Assembly: GCA_017445225.1 (NCBI GenBank)
Contig: JAFSUN010000010.1
Location: 48,974 to 112,973 of the forward strand
DNA from: Erysipelotrichaceae bacterium
Lineage (GTDB): Bacteria > Bacillota_I > Bacilli_A > Erysipelotrichales > Erysipelotrichaceae
DNA length: 64,000 nt
Reading direction: 5' to 3'
How positions within the stretch are numbered: position 1 is the first letter of the stretch; every line of letters begins with the position of its first letter. The notes below the pieces were generated by a model that was not told where the DNA came from, did no database searches, and was given only the letters and a program-made list of their open reading frames with translations. The position numbers and the translations under genes were made by a program. Shown piece by piece: positions 32,976-42,065 of the stretch.

Positions 32976-34715
32976 TTACTTAACGATCTGAATGTGCAGT
33001 TCTTCCAGCTGCTTTTCGTCGACGGTGCTCGGGCAGTCGCTCATCGGGTCCTTGGCGTTGGCATTCTTCGGGAAGGCAATGACATCCCTCAGGGATTCCG
33101 AGCCGGTCAGGATCATGGCCACGCGGTCCAGACCCAGGGCCAGTCCGCCATGAGGAGGCGTGCCGTACTTCAGGGCATCGATGAAGAAGCCAAAGCGGTA
33201 TCTGATCTCCTCTTCGCTTAAGCCCAGTAACTGGAATATCTTGTCCTGCAGGTCGCAATCATAGATACGCAAGCTGCCGCCGCCCAGTTCATAGCCGTTT
33301 AAGACGATGTCATAGGCGTAGCTTCTGACCTTGCTGGGATCGCTGTCGAGCAGCGGCAGGTCCTCGTCCATCGGTCGGGTAAACGGATGATGCTCGGCCT
33401 TCCAGCGCTGTTCTTCCTCGCTGTACTCAAACATCGGGAAGTCGACGACCCACAGGAAGTCAAAGGTATTGGGGTCAAAGAGTTTCAGGGTCTTTCCGAA
33501 GTGGCTTCGCAAAGCTCCCATGGCAAAGCAGGTCTTGGACCAGTCACCGGCGGCCATCATGATCATATCGCCGTTTTTGATGTTCAGTCTGGCCTTCAGA
33601 GCGCTGACTTCCTCTTCCGTGAAGAACTTGGCCGCACTGCCGGTCAAAGCATCGTTTTCGTACTTGACCACTACCAGACCCTTGGCGCCGTTCTTCTTGG
33701 CCAGGTCGATCAGCTTGTCCTGTTCCTTGCGGGAGTAGTTTTCGCAATGGTCGACGACCAGAGACTTGATGGTGCCCTTTTCACTGAGGCCTTCGGCAAA
33801 GGCCTTGAACTCGGAATGAGCAAAGACATCCTTAACATCCTGCAGTTCCAGTCCGAAACGGGTATCGGGCTTGTCGGAGCCGAATCGGTTGAGGGCATCC
33901 TCGTAGATGAAGCGGCGGAACGGAGTCTCGATGTCGATTCCCTTGACGTCCTTCATGACCTTCTTTAACAGTCCTTCGGTGAGGGCCAGGATCTCATCCT
34001 CGCTCAGGAAGCTGGTCTCCAGGTCCAGCTGGGTGAAGTCCAGCTGCCGGTCGGCTCTTAAGTCCTCGTCGCGGAAGCATCTGGCGACCTGATAGTATCT
34101 TTCAAAGCCGGCTACCATCAGCAGCTGCTTGAACTGCTGCGGGGACTGCGGCAGGGCGTAGAAACTGCCCGGGTGCACACGGCTGGGAACCAGATAGTCT
34201 CTGGCGCCTTCCGGGGTGCTCTTGGCCAGTACCGGCGTCTCCACTTCGATGAAGCCGTTGGCATCGAGATATTCATGCATCGTTCTGACGATCTTGGCTC
34301 TGGTGAAGAGCTTCTGCTGCAAAACGGGTCTTCTGAGGTCAAGGTAGCGGTACTTTAATCTGGTCTCCTCCAGGGCGTCGGTGTCATCGGCGATGATGAA
34401 CGGGGTCAGGGCCGCACTGTTGATGATCGTGACTTTTTCCGCCTTTACTTCGATCTCACCGGTGGCCAGCTTGGGGTTCTTGTCCTTTCTTTCGATGACT
34501 TCACCGCTGACTTCCAGAATGTATTCATTTCTGACGTTTCTGACCTCTTCGGTCAGTTTCTCGTCAAACAGGACCTGGGTGATGCCTTCGCGGTCTCTTA
34601 AGTCGATGAAGACCATGCCGCCGAGATTTCTTCTCTTGGCTACCCAGCCGATCAGGGTAACCTTCTTACCGACATCGGCCAGTCTTAACTGTCCATTGGT
34701 ATGTGTTCTGTTCAT
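32976..34715 (-). CDS. aspS: Aspartyl-tRNA synthetase
   Basis: Charges tRNA-Asp. 579 aa class II enzyme: N-terminal OB anticodon-binding domain ([23 protein letters not shown]), motif 2 [19 protein letters not shown], the bacterial GAD insertion, and motif 3 [15 protein letters not shown]. The usual length for bacterial AspS. One base after hisS, under the same T-box leader. Confidence 0.97.
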   Translation of the reverse strand: MNRTHTNGQLRLADVGKKVTLIGWVAKRRNLGGMVFIDLRDREGITQVLFDEKLTEEVRNVRNEYILEVSGEVIERKDKNPKLATGEIEVKAEKVTIINSAALTPFIIADDTDALEETRLKYRYLDLRRPVLQQKLFTRAKIVRTMHEYLDANGFIEVETPVLAKSTPEGARDYLVPSRVHPGSFYALPQSPQQFKQLLMVAGFERYYQVARCFRDEDLRADRQLDFTQLDLETSFLSEDEILALTEGLLKKVMKDVKGIDIETPFRRFIYEDALNRFGSDKPDTRFGLELQDVKDVFAHSEFKAFAEGLSEKGTIKSLVVDHCENYSRKEQDKLIDLAKKNGAKGLVVVKYENDALTGSAAKFFTEEEVSALKARLNIKNGDMIMMAAGDWSKTCFAMGALRSHFGKTLKLFDPNTFDFLWVVDFPMFEYSEEEQRWKAEHHPFTRPMDEDLPLLDSDPSKVRSYAYDIVLNGYELGGGSLRIYDCDLQDKIFQLLGLSEEEIRYRFGFFIDALKYGTPPHGGLALGLDRVAMILTGSESLRDVIAFPKNANAKDPMSDCPSTVDEKQLEELHIQIVK

Positions 34716-34716
34716 A

Positions 34717-35997
34717 TCAGTTGTCTCCCTTCAATATTTTCTCCACCGTGGCGACCAGTTCATCTTCCTTAACCGTGAACTGTTCCCTGGTGGCGGTATT
34801 CTTTATTACAGCCGTCTGACTGGCGGCTTCATCCTCACCGAGGATGACGATCACTCTGGCCTTCAGGCGGTCACTGGCCTTGAACTGGGCCTTCAGCGAA
34901 CGCTTCTGATAGTCGGTCTCGCAATTAAAGCCGGCATCTCTCAGTCTCTGCGTGATTTTCAGACCATAGGATCCGATCTCCCCCATCGCGATGACGTAGG
35001 CATCGATGGCCCTTTCCTCTTCCTTGAGGCCGCCGTTTTCCTGCGCCAGGGTAATGATCCTTTCCAATCCCATGCCGAAGCCGATTCCCGGTAACGGTCC
35101 CCCACCGAAGTAGTCGACCAGGCCGTCATACTGACCGCCCGCAAAGACGGCAGCCTGCTGACCCTGAGCATCGACCGGTACCGCTTCAAAGACGGTATTG
35201 GAATAGTAATCCAGGCCTCTGACCAGGCGGTCATCGATGACATATTCGATGCCCAGGTCATCCAGAGCCTTAAGGACCTTGTCGAAGTATTCCTTGCTGG
35301 CTTCATTGAGGTAATCCCTCATCACTGGAGCGGAAGCGAAACACGGGGAATCCTTATCGACCTTGCAGTCAAGAATTCTTAAGGGATTTAACTCCCAGCG
35401 CCGCCTGCAGTCTTCGCACAGCTGCGGCAGATAAGGTTCAAAGTAATCCTTAAGCGCCTGGCGGTAACGGTTTCTTGATTCCTCATCACCCAGCGTGTTT
35501 ATTAACAGCCGCAGATTCTTGATGCCCAGACGGCGGGAAATGCTGACGCCCAGGGCGATGACCTCAACGTCCAGCAGCGGATTCTTGGCGCCGATGGCCT
35601 CGATGCCGAACTGATGGAACTGACGGTATCTTCCCTTCTGAGGCCGTTCATAGCGGAACATCGGCCCCATGTAGTACAGTTTCTTCGGCAGTTCCGCCGG
35701 ATTGCCGTACATCTTGTGCTCAACAAAGGCCCTGATAACGCCCTTGGTTCCTTCCGGACGCAGCGTCAGGCTGCGCTTGCCGTTATCCTCGAAACTGTAC
35801 ATCTCCTTGGTAACCATGTCACTGGAGTCGTTTTCGGTCTTGAAGACTTCCGTGTGTTCGAAGACCGGGGTCCTTATTTCCTCATAACCGTAGCGGTCAC
35901 ACTCTTCAGCGATGATGTTTTCAACTTTCTTCCATAACCGGACATCGCTGCCCAGAAAATCCTGGGTCCCCCTGGGGAGCTGATACTTCTCTGCCAT
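34717..35997 (-). CDS. hisS: Histidyl-tRNA synthetase
   Basis: Charges tRNA-His. 426 aa class II enzyme with motif 1 near [13 protein letters not shown], motif 2 [19 protein letters not shown], the HisA motif [16 protein letters not shown], and motif 3 [11 protein letters not shown], followed by the anticodon-binding domain. AAGGAGGTAAG ribosome-binding site. First gene behind the T-box. Confidence 0.97.
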   Translation of the reverse strand: MAEKYQLPRGTQDFLGSDVRLWKKVENIIAEECDRYGYEEIRTPVFEHTEVFKTENDSSDMVTKEMYSFEDNGKRSLTLRPEGTKGVIRAFVEHKMYGNPAELPKKLYYMGPMFRYERPQKGRYRQFHQFGIEAIGAKNPLLDVEVIALGVSISRRLGIKNLRLLINTLGDEESRNRYRQALKDYFEPYLPQLCEDCRRRWELNPLRILDCKVDKDSPCFASAPVMRDYLNEASKEYFDKVLKALDDLGIEYVIDDRLVRGLDYYSNTVFEAVPVDAQGQQAAVFAGGQYDGLVDYFGGGPLPGIGFGMGLERIITLAQENGGLKEEERAIDAYVIAMGEIGSYGLKITQRLRDAGFNCETDYQKRSLKAQFKASDRLKARVIVILGEDEAASQTAVIKNTATREQFTVKEDELVATVEKILKGDN

Positions 35998-36014
35998 GTT
36001 CTTACCTCCTTCGC

Positions 36015-36228
36015 AAAAAAAACGCCCGTTAAGGACGTTTAACGTGGTGCCACCTTAATTCGCAATAAACATTGCCTTGAACCCTTAACGCAGGTGTACG
36101 TCCCTTCCTACTGATTCGGAAAGGCTCCTGTAAAGTGTCTTACTGCCGTACTCTCATGGAAACTTTCACCGGATGTTTCCTCTCTTCTTATTACCCTTCG
36201 GCAGTTCTCTTCCTCATCGGATTTACAG
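36015..36228 (-). promoter_or_regulatory. T-box riboswitch upstream of hisS-aspS
   Basis: Conserved T-box AAGGTGGCACCACG at 36056-36043. It is followed by the terminator AAACGTCC / GGGCGTTT with eight T (36015-36040), which competes with the antiterminator. Stem I closes with CTGTAAA (36228-36222) against TTTACAG (36134-36128) and an upper CTGCCG/CGGCAG helix. The 3' side of the specifier loop reads TAAGACAC, giving GAC (Asp) with CAC (His) overlapping it. Uncharged tRNA stabilises the antiterminator and turns the operon on. Confidence 0.92.
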
Positions 36229-36233
36229 TGACT

Positions 36234-36262
36234 ATATTAGCACAGCCCATCCGCAAATTCAA
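36234..36262 (-). promoter_or_regulatory. Promoter of hisS-aspS
   Basis: -35 TTGAAT at 36262-36257, 17-bp spacer, -10 TAATAT at 36239-36234, placing the start just before the T-box stem I. Confidence 0.75.
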
Positions 36263-36315
36263 ACAAAACAATGGCGGCGGCTGTATATCTGTGGTTTAAA
36301 AGAGCAGGCATTAAG

Positions 36316-36336
36316 AAAAGAGGGCCGAAACCCTCC
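36316..36336 (-). terminator. Terminator of the AT-rich cassette
   Basis: Minus strand GAGGG / CCCTC with a 6-base loop followed by TTTTCTT, 20 bases after the stop of the small membrane protein. Confidence 0.75.
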
Positions 36337-36356
36337 TAAACTGTTTCATCTGAATG

Positions 36357-36569
36357 TTATTCCCAAATATTCACCATGCTAGCTCCGACAATTATCAGTT
36401 CCAGCATCAGCAGTAAGGAAATACCGCTGATTGCCAGAAATTTCCATTCCTTCTGTTTATCATCGGCCTTCAGATACTTTCTGAAAGACCAGATGAACAC
36501 AAAGGGAACTGCCGGCCAGATAAATGAATTAATCGAATACAATATTATTAGCAGGATTTTATAACTCAT
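36357..36569 (-). CDS. Small two-helix membrane protein, unknown
   Basis: About 70 aa from ATG 36569; the open frame extends to ATG 36602, overlapping the upstream gene. Neither start has a good ribosome-binding site. Two hydrophobic helices (ILLIILYSINSFIWPAVPFVF and FLAISGISLLLMLELIIVGA) joined by a charged loop. Coupled to the secreted protein gene upstream. It could be an immunity or anchoring partner of that protein, by size and position only. Confidence 0.55.
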   Translation of the reverse strand: MSYKILLIILYSINSFIWPAVPFVFIWSFRKYLKADDKQKEWKFLAISGISLLLMLELIIVGASMVNIWE

Positions 36570-36576
36570 AATCAAA

Positions 36577-37536
36577 TTAATAATAGATGACTGTCTGATC
36601 ATCTGTATCTACATAGAAGCATTTCTCAGCCATTTTCTGTCCTTTGGTAAATGTAATACTTCCAAGAACACCAATCTGCTGAGGATTTGTCAATGCAAAG
36701 TTTACTGTGACTTTTGGATTAATACTTATTGTTGCGTGCCCATAAGCAAACTTATACTCCATATCAAATAAACTGTAATTTGAACTAACCCTATCAGTTC
36801 TCAGTGTGATGCCGCCTTTTTTAGCCCAATATGTATCAACATTGTTACTGGCCCAAACTCCCATAGGAACTTTAGCTTTTGCGTTTCTAAGTTGCTCAAC
36901 AACAGTTAATGAGCTAGAAGTATGTGTCTGCATTATACCACTGCTGTTATAATAATACACATTACAGTATGATTCCGAAGTATTAATTCTCGCTGCAACG
37001 AACTGTCCAGATGAATTAATCGCCTGCCAGATTACTCCTACTCCATCTTCAACAAGCGGACCACTTAACACCGGCTGTGAACTCCAAGTCCACATAATTG
37101 CTAATTTAAAATAGGCAGCTCCAATATGATTTGTGTATACCGCTACTGATGGTGTTGCTGTTATCGTAAGAGTAGATAATACTTCTCTTAATTGTTCATT
37201 GTTTTTTAAGCATCCCCCAGAATACTTTTTTATGATTTCTATCTGAGCTTCATTATACCCATAGCTAATCAGTTCTTGCTTTGACATCGAAGACAAACTA
37301 ACTATCTTTGTTGAAACACTCTCTTCTATTTCCTTGATTTTTGTCTTGGCTGCTTTATCAAAAACTGATGTTTTTGATAAAGCTTCTATTTCGGCCTTGA
37401 TAATATCGTACTCAAACACTTCTGTGGTATTCGATCTCAATTCCACTAATTCAACATCTTCTTCAGCGAAAACAATTACTGAATTTGAGAATAAACAAAC
37501 GAGACAGATCATTAGGATAGTCATTCTTTTTATCAT
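36577..37536 (-). CDS. Secreted protein of unknown function
   Basis: 319 aa, not recognised. Signal peptide of about 24 residues ending VFAEED. An N-terminal helical part (residues 25-120), including SYGYNEAQIEIIKKYSGG, is followed by a beta-rich domain with many Tyr, Ser, Thr and Asn. Strong CGGAGGAATC ribosome-binding site. AT-rich codon use unlike rel and hisS on either side, so probably acquired. Two inverted repeats upstream and a LysR gene suggest regulation by that protein. Confidence 0.7.
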   Translation of the reverse strand: MIKRMTILMICLVCLFSNSVIVFAEEDVELVELRSNTTEVFEYDIIKAEIEALSKTSVFDKAAKTKIKEIEESVSTKIVSLSSMSKQELISYGYNEAQIEIIKKYSGGCLKNNEQLREVLSTLTITATPSVAVYTNHIGAAYFKLAIMWTWSSQPVLSGPLVEDGVGVIWQAINSSGQFVAARINTSESYCNVYYYNSSGIMQTHTSSSLTVVEQLRNAKAKVPMGVWASNNVDTYWAKKGGITLRTDRVSSNYSLFDMEYKFAYGHATISINPKVTVNFALTNPQQIGVLGSITFTKGQKMAEKCFYVDTDDQTVIYY

Positions 37537-37582
37537 ATCGATTCCTCCGTTCTAACTAAAACAATGCTACTGTATAATCCAC

Positions 37583-37601
37583 AAAACAATTATATTGTTT
37601 T
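37583..37601. promoter_or_regulatory. Palindrome upstream of the secreted protein gene
   Basis: Perfect 8-bp inverted repeat AAAACAAT-TAT-ATTGTTTT. It overlaps a TATAAT-like -10 read on the minus strand. Candidate operator of the adjacent LysR regulator. Confidence 0.55.
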
Positions 37602-37603
37602 AT

Positions 37604-37618
37604 TGACTAATACAGTCA
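37604..37618. promoter_or_regulatory. Second inverted repeat in the same upstream region
   Basis: TGACT-AATAC-AGTCA, a perfect 5-bp inverted repeat with a 5-bp spacer. Size and spacing fit a LysR-type (T-N11-A-like) site. Confidence 0.5.
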
Positions 37619-37642
37619 CCACAGTTTTACACAACGGCTATT

Positions 37643-37677
37643 AAAAAAACCAACAAACTCATGGTTTGTAGTGGTTT
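37643..37677 (-). terminator. Terminator of the LysR gene
   Basis: Two-part stem (AACCA/TGGTT and ACAAAC/GTTTGT, minus strand) followed by seven T; it contains the LysR stop codon. Confidence 0.75.
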
Positions 37678-38519
37678 CTAAAATGTTCAGAAATTGATTT
37701 GATAATACTATTTAGCGAAGTTTTTCTCTGATAACTGTAAATTCGATAAGGTATCATTATAGTTTTCAAAAAATCTCGGCATTCATACCCGTTCAAATAG
37801 TGTCTCCAGAAATTATAAGGAACAATCATTACTCCTTCCCCATCATTCATTGCTTTTTTCACTGTTGATTCAGAAATGCCAAAGTACACCATATAATCAG
37901 CACTAATCGATTCCAGTATCTTGGTCATTTTTCTAGACCCTCTTAGATCATGATATTTGAAATATATTTTTGTTTTCAGCAAATCAGAATAGTCAATCTT
38001 TTCCTTATTGTAGAGAGGCGATTTTTGGCTCATAACCACGACCATGTGATCTTCCATTAGAACAAAACTATCTACTATTTTTGGTACATCAAATTCATAA
38101 TTAAAAATACAGTCAACCTCTCCTCTTTCCAAAGCGGCCAACAAGTATTCTGCATCATAGTCAACAAACACACATTCCAGTTTCTTTTGAGAACAGATGT
38201 CTTTTGTTGCCTCCATCAATGAATCTGGATGACAGCTCATATCGATACCTATAGAGATTTTATGCAATTGTCCTATATTATCCAACATCTCATAATACTG
38301 TTCTACTAGCTGTAAAGAGTAATTATAAAAAACTATCCCGTCATCAGTAAGCTGGCATCCTTTATGATTCCTTAAAAACAAGACTGTTTTAAGTTCTCTT
38401 TCAAGTTGATCCATTTGATATTTGACTTTATTGTAGTCTATTCCCAATGCTACTGCTGCTCTATTAAACGAATTTGTTTCCACAATAGTATTAAAAATAC
38501 GAATTTGTGAGTTGTTCAT
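37659..38519 (-). CDS. LysR-family transcriptional regulator
   Basis: 286 aa. N-terminal winged helix-turn-helix (residues 1-60: IRIFNTIVETNSFNRAAVALGI..VKYQMDQLE..LKTVLFLRNHKGCQLT), then a periplasmic-binding-like effector domain with weaker conservation. AT-rich. Encoded upstream of, and on the same strand as, the secreted protein gene, with a terminator and two palindromes between. Probably controls that gene. Ligand unknown. Confidence 0.85.
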   Translation of the reverse strand: MNNSQIRIFNTIVETNSFNRAAVALGIDYNKVKYQMDQLERELKTVLFLRNHKGCQLTDDGIVFYNYSLQLVEQYYEMLDNIGQLHKISIGIDMSCHPDSLMEATKDICSQKKLECVFVDYDAEYLLAALERGEVDCIFNYEFDVPKIVDSFVLMEDHMVVVMSQKSPLYNKEKIDYSDLLKTKIYFKYHDLRGSRKMTKILESISADYMVYFGISESTVKKAMNDGEGVMIVPYNFWRHYLNGYECRDFLKTIMIPYRIYSYQRKTSLNSIIKSISEHFRNHYKP

Positions 38520-38596
38520 GTTGTTTAGTCTCCAGTTATAAGTATTTCCTTACATTTTTTCCAGACTATCAGATTCTATGCCTGACATCCTAACCG

Positions 38597-40801
38597 TTAC
38601 TTGACGATCCGGTCAACGCTTTCGATGCTGTTGATCTTCCTTAGGTTGGCGATCACCAGCTTCAGCTGTTCGGCGTTGGAGACCTTGACCTTGATGTCGA
38701 TGGTGACATTGACCTTGTCAGGCAGAACTTCGGAGTTGATGCCCGTTAAGCCGGCCTTATACTGGGCCAGGATGGTCACGATGTCGCTGATCAGATAGGA
38801 GCGGTCGATGGCTTCCAGCTTCAGCCAGCATTCATACTGCTTGCCCTCATCGCTTTCTTCCCAGTATACCGGGATGATGCGCTTGAATTCACCGGCGATG
38901 TTGGGACAGTCGGCCCGGTGGACCTTGACGCCCTGCCCCTTGGTAATGTAGCCGACGATGTCGTCGCCATAGACCGGCATGCAGCAGCCGGCGATCGTGA
39001 TCTTGATGTTCTCCAGACCGCTGACCTGGATTCCGGTCTTGCTGGTGGAAGTCCGCGGCTTGCGGCTCTGGAAGATCTGGGTCAGCGTCAGGTTATCAAG
39101 GCTGGTGGCCTTCTTGATGTTAGTCAGCTTCTCAGCTACTGACGGCAGCGAAACAGACTTTACGGCGATGGCGTAGTAAAGCTCATTGGTATTGGAAACC
39201 TGGAAATTGTTCAGAATGCCGTCCAGACGGCTCTTTTCCATGTATTCCTCCGGTTCCAGATTGCGCTTCTTCAGTTCATCCCGCAGCATCTTTTCGCCCT
39301 TTTCGATGTACTCCTGCTTCCGCTCGTTCTCCTGCTTGGTCAGGTAGGCACGGATCTTACTGCGGGCGGTGGCAGTCTTGACGATCTTCAACCAGTCCTC
39401 CGAGGGGCCGGTGGCCTGCTTGGAAGTCTTGATCTGGACGATGTCACCGGTATTCAGGGGCGTATTCAGCGGTACCAGCGCGCCATTGACGATGGCGCCG
39501 ATGGTGTTATGGCCGACTTCAGTATGGATGCGGTAGGCAAAATCCAACGGTGTGGCCCCGTTAGGCAGTTCGATGACCCTTCCCTTGGGACTCATGACGT
39601 AGATGTTGGCCTCGAAGATATCCTTCTGGATCAGGTTCATGAACTCGTTGGGGTGTTCCAGTTCGCTTTCATCCATCATCGAGATCATGTCATGATACCA
39701 GGACAGCTTGTTCTCGATCTCCTTCTGTTCCTTCTCAGAACTGTACTTGATGCCTTCCTTGTAGCTCCAGTGGGCAGCGATGCCCTGTTCGGCGACCCGG
39801 TCCATCTCCTCAGTACGGATCTGCACTTCAAAGATGTTGCCGTCATTGTCAAAGATCGTCGTATGCAGTGACTGGTACATGTTGACCTTCGGCATCGCGA
39901 TGTAGTCCTTCAGACGTCCCGGCATCGGCCGGTACTGGGCGTGGATGTAGCCCAGGATCTCGTAGCAGTTCAGCTCGCTGCGGGTAACGACTCTGATGGC
40001 GTAGAGGTCAAAGATCTCATCAAAGCGCTTGTTCTTCTCGGTCATCTTCTTGTAGATGGAGTAGAGGTGCTTGGAGCGTCCGAAGATCCGGAACTCAAAG
40101 TTATGCTTCTTCAGCAGTTCGGTCAGTTCCTCGATCATCCGGTTGATCATCGCTTCTCTTTCGGCCTTCTTGGTTTCCACCATTCTGGCGACCTCATGAT
40201 AACGGTCGGGTTCCAGATAATAGAAGCAGAGGTCCTCCATCTCGTTTTTCATGTCACCAAAGCCCAGTCGGTGGGCGATCGGGCAGTAGACCTGCAGGGT
40301 CTCGGATGCTACCCGGATCTGCTGCTCGCGGCTGGTGTAGTCCAGGGTCCGCATGTTATGGAGACGGTCGACCAGTTTGATGATGATGACGCGCACGTCC
40401 TTGGCCATGGCAATGAAGATCTTGCGGTGATTGGCGGCCTGGTATTCCTTTTCATCCTTGAATTCCAGCCGGCCGATCTTGGTGACGGCTTCTACCAGGG
40501 TGGCGACATCGGCGTCGAACTCCCTTTCCAGTTCCTCCTTCTGAATGCCGCAGTCCTCCATCGTATCGTGCAGCAGTCCGGCCGTTATGGTCTGCGGTCC
40601 GGCCTGCAGGGTCGACAGGATGTAGGCGACGTTGAGGAGATGGACGAAATAGGGTTCGCCGCTCTTGCGCTTCTGGGCAGCGTGCGCATTCTCAGCGTAG
40701 GAATAGGCCTTTTCGATCATGGCTAAAGACTCAGGCTGACTGATGTAGGTCTTTACCTGATCAAATAGCATCTCCTTGGTCACCTTTAAAGGATTCTTCA
40801 T
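38597..40801 (-). CDS. rel: Bifunctional (p)ppGpp synthetase/hydrolase Rel
   Basis: Makes and degrades (p)ppGpp in the stringent response. 734 aa: HD hydrolase domain (GEPYFVHLLNVA, GLLHDTMEDC, KLVDRLHNMRTLDY), synthetase domain (RIFGRSKHLYSIYKKM, VNMYQSLHTTIF, EVQIRTEEMDRVAEQG), TGS (about 390-455) and C-terminal ACT domain. Complete HD residues predict an active hydrolase. AGGGGGAATAAG ribosome-binding site. Neighbours apt and recJ are the common Bacillota arrangement. Confidence 0.96.
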   Translation of the reverse strand: MKNPLKVTKEMLFDQVKTYISQPESLAMIEKAYSYAENAHAAQKRKSGEPYFVHLLNVAYILSTLQAGPQTITAGLLHDTMEDCGIQKEELEREFDADVATLVEAVTKIGRLEFKDEKEYQAANHRKIFIAMAKDVRVIIIKLVDRLHNMRTLDYTSREQQIRVASETLQVYCPIAHRLGFGDMKNEMEDLCFYYLEPDRYHEVARMVETKKAEREAMINRMIEELTELLKKHNFEFRIFGRSKHLYSIYKKMTEKNKRFDEIFDLYAIRVVTRSELNCYEILGYIHAQYRPMPGRLKDYIAMPKVNMYQSLHTTIFDNDGNIFEVQIRTEEMDRVAEQGIAAHWSYKEGIKYSSEKEQKEIENKLSWYHDMISMMDESELEHPNEFMNLIQKDIFEANIYVMSPKGRVIELPNGATPLDFAYRIHTEVGHNTIGAIVNGALVPLNTPLNTGDIVQIKTSKQATGPSEDWLKIVKTATARSKIRAYLTKQENERKQEYIEKGEKMLRDELKKRNLEPEEYMEKSRLDGILNNFQVSNTNELYYAIAVKSVSLPSVAEKLTNIKKATSLDNLTLTQIFQSRKPRTSTSKTGIQVSGLENIKITIAGCCMPVYGDDIVGYITKGQGVKVHRADCPNIAGEFKRIIPVYWEESDEGKQYECWLKLEAIDRSYLISDIVTILAQYKAGLTGINSEVLPDKVNVTIDIKVKVSNAEQLKLVIANLRKINSIESVDRIVK

Positions 40802-40842
40802 GGCTTATTCCCCCTGAAAAAATCGAAGAGCTAGCTCTCCGA

Positions 40843-41355
40843 TCAGTATTTTAATAATGAAAGTACCTTATAACCTTCGAGCTTTTCTCTGCCTTTTAAG
40901 TCTTCCAGTTCGATGAGGAAGGCACAGCCGACAACTTCACCGCCCAGGGTTTCGATCAGTTTGTTGGCAGCGGCAATGGTTCCGCCGGTAGCCAGCAGGT
41001 CATCAACGACCAGGACCTTCTGACCGGGCTTGATGGCATCCTTATGCATTTCCATCTTGTTGGTGCCGTATTCAAGGGCATATTCAAAGGAAACGGTCTC
41101 TCTCGGCAGCTTGTTGGGCTTGCGGGCCGGTACAAAGCCGATGCCCAGTTCATAGGCCACCGGACAGCCGAAGATGAATCCTCTGGATTCCGGGCCGACG
41201 ACTACTTCCGCACCCACTTCCCTGGCGAAGTCAACGAACTTCTGACAGGCATAGTGGAAGGCTTCACCGTCTCCCATCAGAGGGGTTACGTCTCTGAACA
41301 GGACGCCTTCAATAGGATAATCAGGAATACTAGCAATGTAATTATCTAAGTTCAT
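40843..41355 (-). CDS. apt: Adenine phosphoribosyltransferase
   Basis: Salvages adenine to AMP with PRPP. 170 aa from ATG 41355, 5 bases after GGAGG. PRPP-binding motif [13 protein letters not shown], plus the family's [17 protein letters not shown] start and [17 protein letters not shown]. Upstream of rel by 41 bases and probably co-transcribed. Confidence 0.96.
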   Translation of the reverse strand: MNLDNYIASIPDYPIEGVLFRDVTPLMGDGEAFHYACQKFVDFAREVGAEVVVGPESRGFIFGCPVAYELGIGFVPARKPNKLPRETVSFEYALEYGTNKMEMHKDAIKPGQKVLVVDDLLATGGTIAAANKLIETLGGEVVGCAFLIELEDLKGREKLEGYKVLSLLKY

Positions 41356-41419
41356 ACCTACCTCCAAAATACTCTATAATTTTAGCACATCAGGCGACTT
41401 TATTCACCATTCAGTTTGA

Positions 41420-42004
41420 TTAATGTTTCTTTCCGGTCAGCGGAGCCAGATAGTAGCCCAGCACCTGTTTCTGCAGCCGGACATAGCTGATGACGTCATA
41501 GCGCACCAGCATCGGAACGGCGATCACGTAGACGACGCCGAAAATGAACAGCGAGGTCAGTGAGGAATAGGTAAAGTAGCTGAAGGCGAACGCCAGCATG
41601 ATGATCGGGCAGGACAGCGTCAGCCAGTTGATGTCCCTCCGGATGTCATCGCCATCCAGCAGATAGCGCTTCAGTTCCTCTTCGCTGATGGGTTCACCCT
41701 TCAGATCATCAGTTATCCTGCGGTTTTCCTTCTCCACGGCCTTGCGGCTGATCAGGCACATGGCGGCTACCGCCACCGTCAGTACGGCAAAGACCACCGC
41801 AAAGATCAGCACCTTCTTATCGACCGGCAGTTTCTTGCGGTAATACTGATAGAACATGAAGTAAACATACATCGCGGCCAGCGGCAGCAGATCGACCTTG
41901 CGGCCGTATTCCTTATCATTTACCTTGTAGAGGAGTTTTTTATTCTCATCATAAAAGTAATCGGTTTTGTCATCATTATTTCCTCTTTTATATAACCAGA
42001 TCAT
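41420..42004 (-). CDS. Hypothetical membrane protein
   Basis: 194 aa, unrecognised. A soluble N-terminal 35 residues (KRGNNDDKTDYFYDENKK), then hydrophobic segments near 38-57, 64-84, 125-145 and 150-168, with a charged central loop. Ends KQVLGYYLAPLTGKKH. Lies between apt and recJ on the same strand. Confidence 0.65.
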   Translation of the reverse strand: MIWLYKRGNNDDKTDYFYDENKKLLYKVNDKEYGRKVDLLPLAAMYVYFMFYQYYRKKLPVDKKVLIFAVVFAVLTVAVAAMCLISRKAVEKENRRITDDLKGEPISEEELKRYLLDGDDIRRDINWLTLSCPIIMLAFAFSYFTYSSLTSLFIFGVVYVIAVPMLVRYDVISYVRLQKQVLGYYLAPLTGKKH

Positions 42005-42065
42005 GTTAATTCCCCTGTCTTTCTGTTTTTCCCGTGGATAGTTTCATTATAATACCCTATTAGAG

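Noticed and set aside
36300..38590. AT-rich cassette as prophage or IS remnant
   Set aside because: No integrase, transposase, terminal repeats or phage genes are visible.
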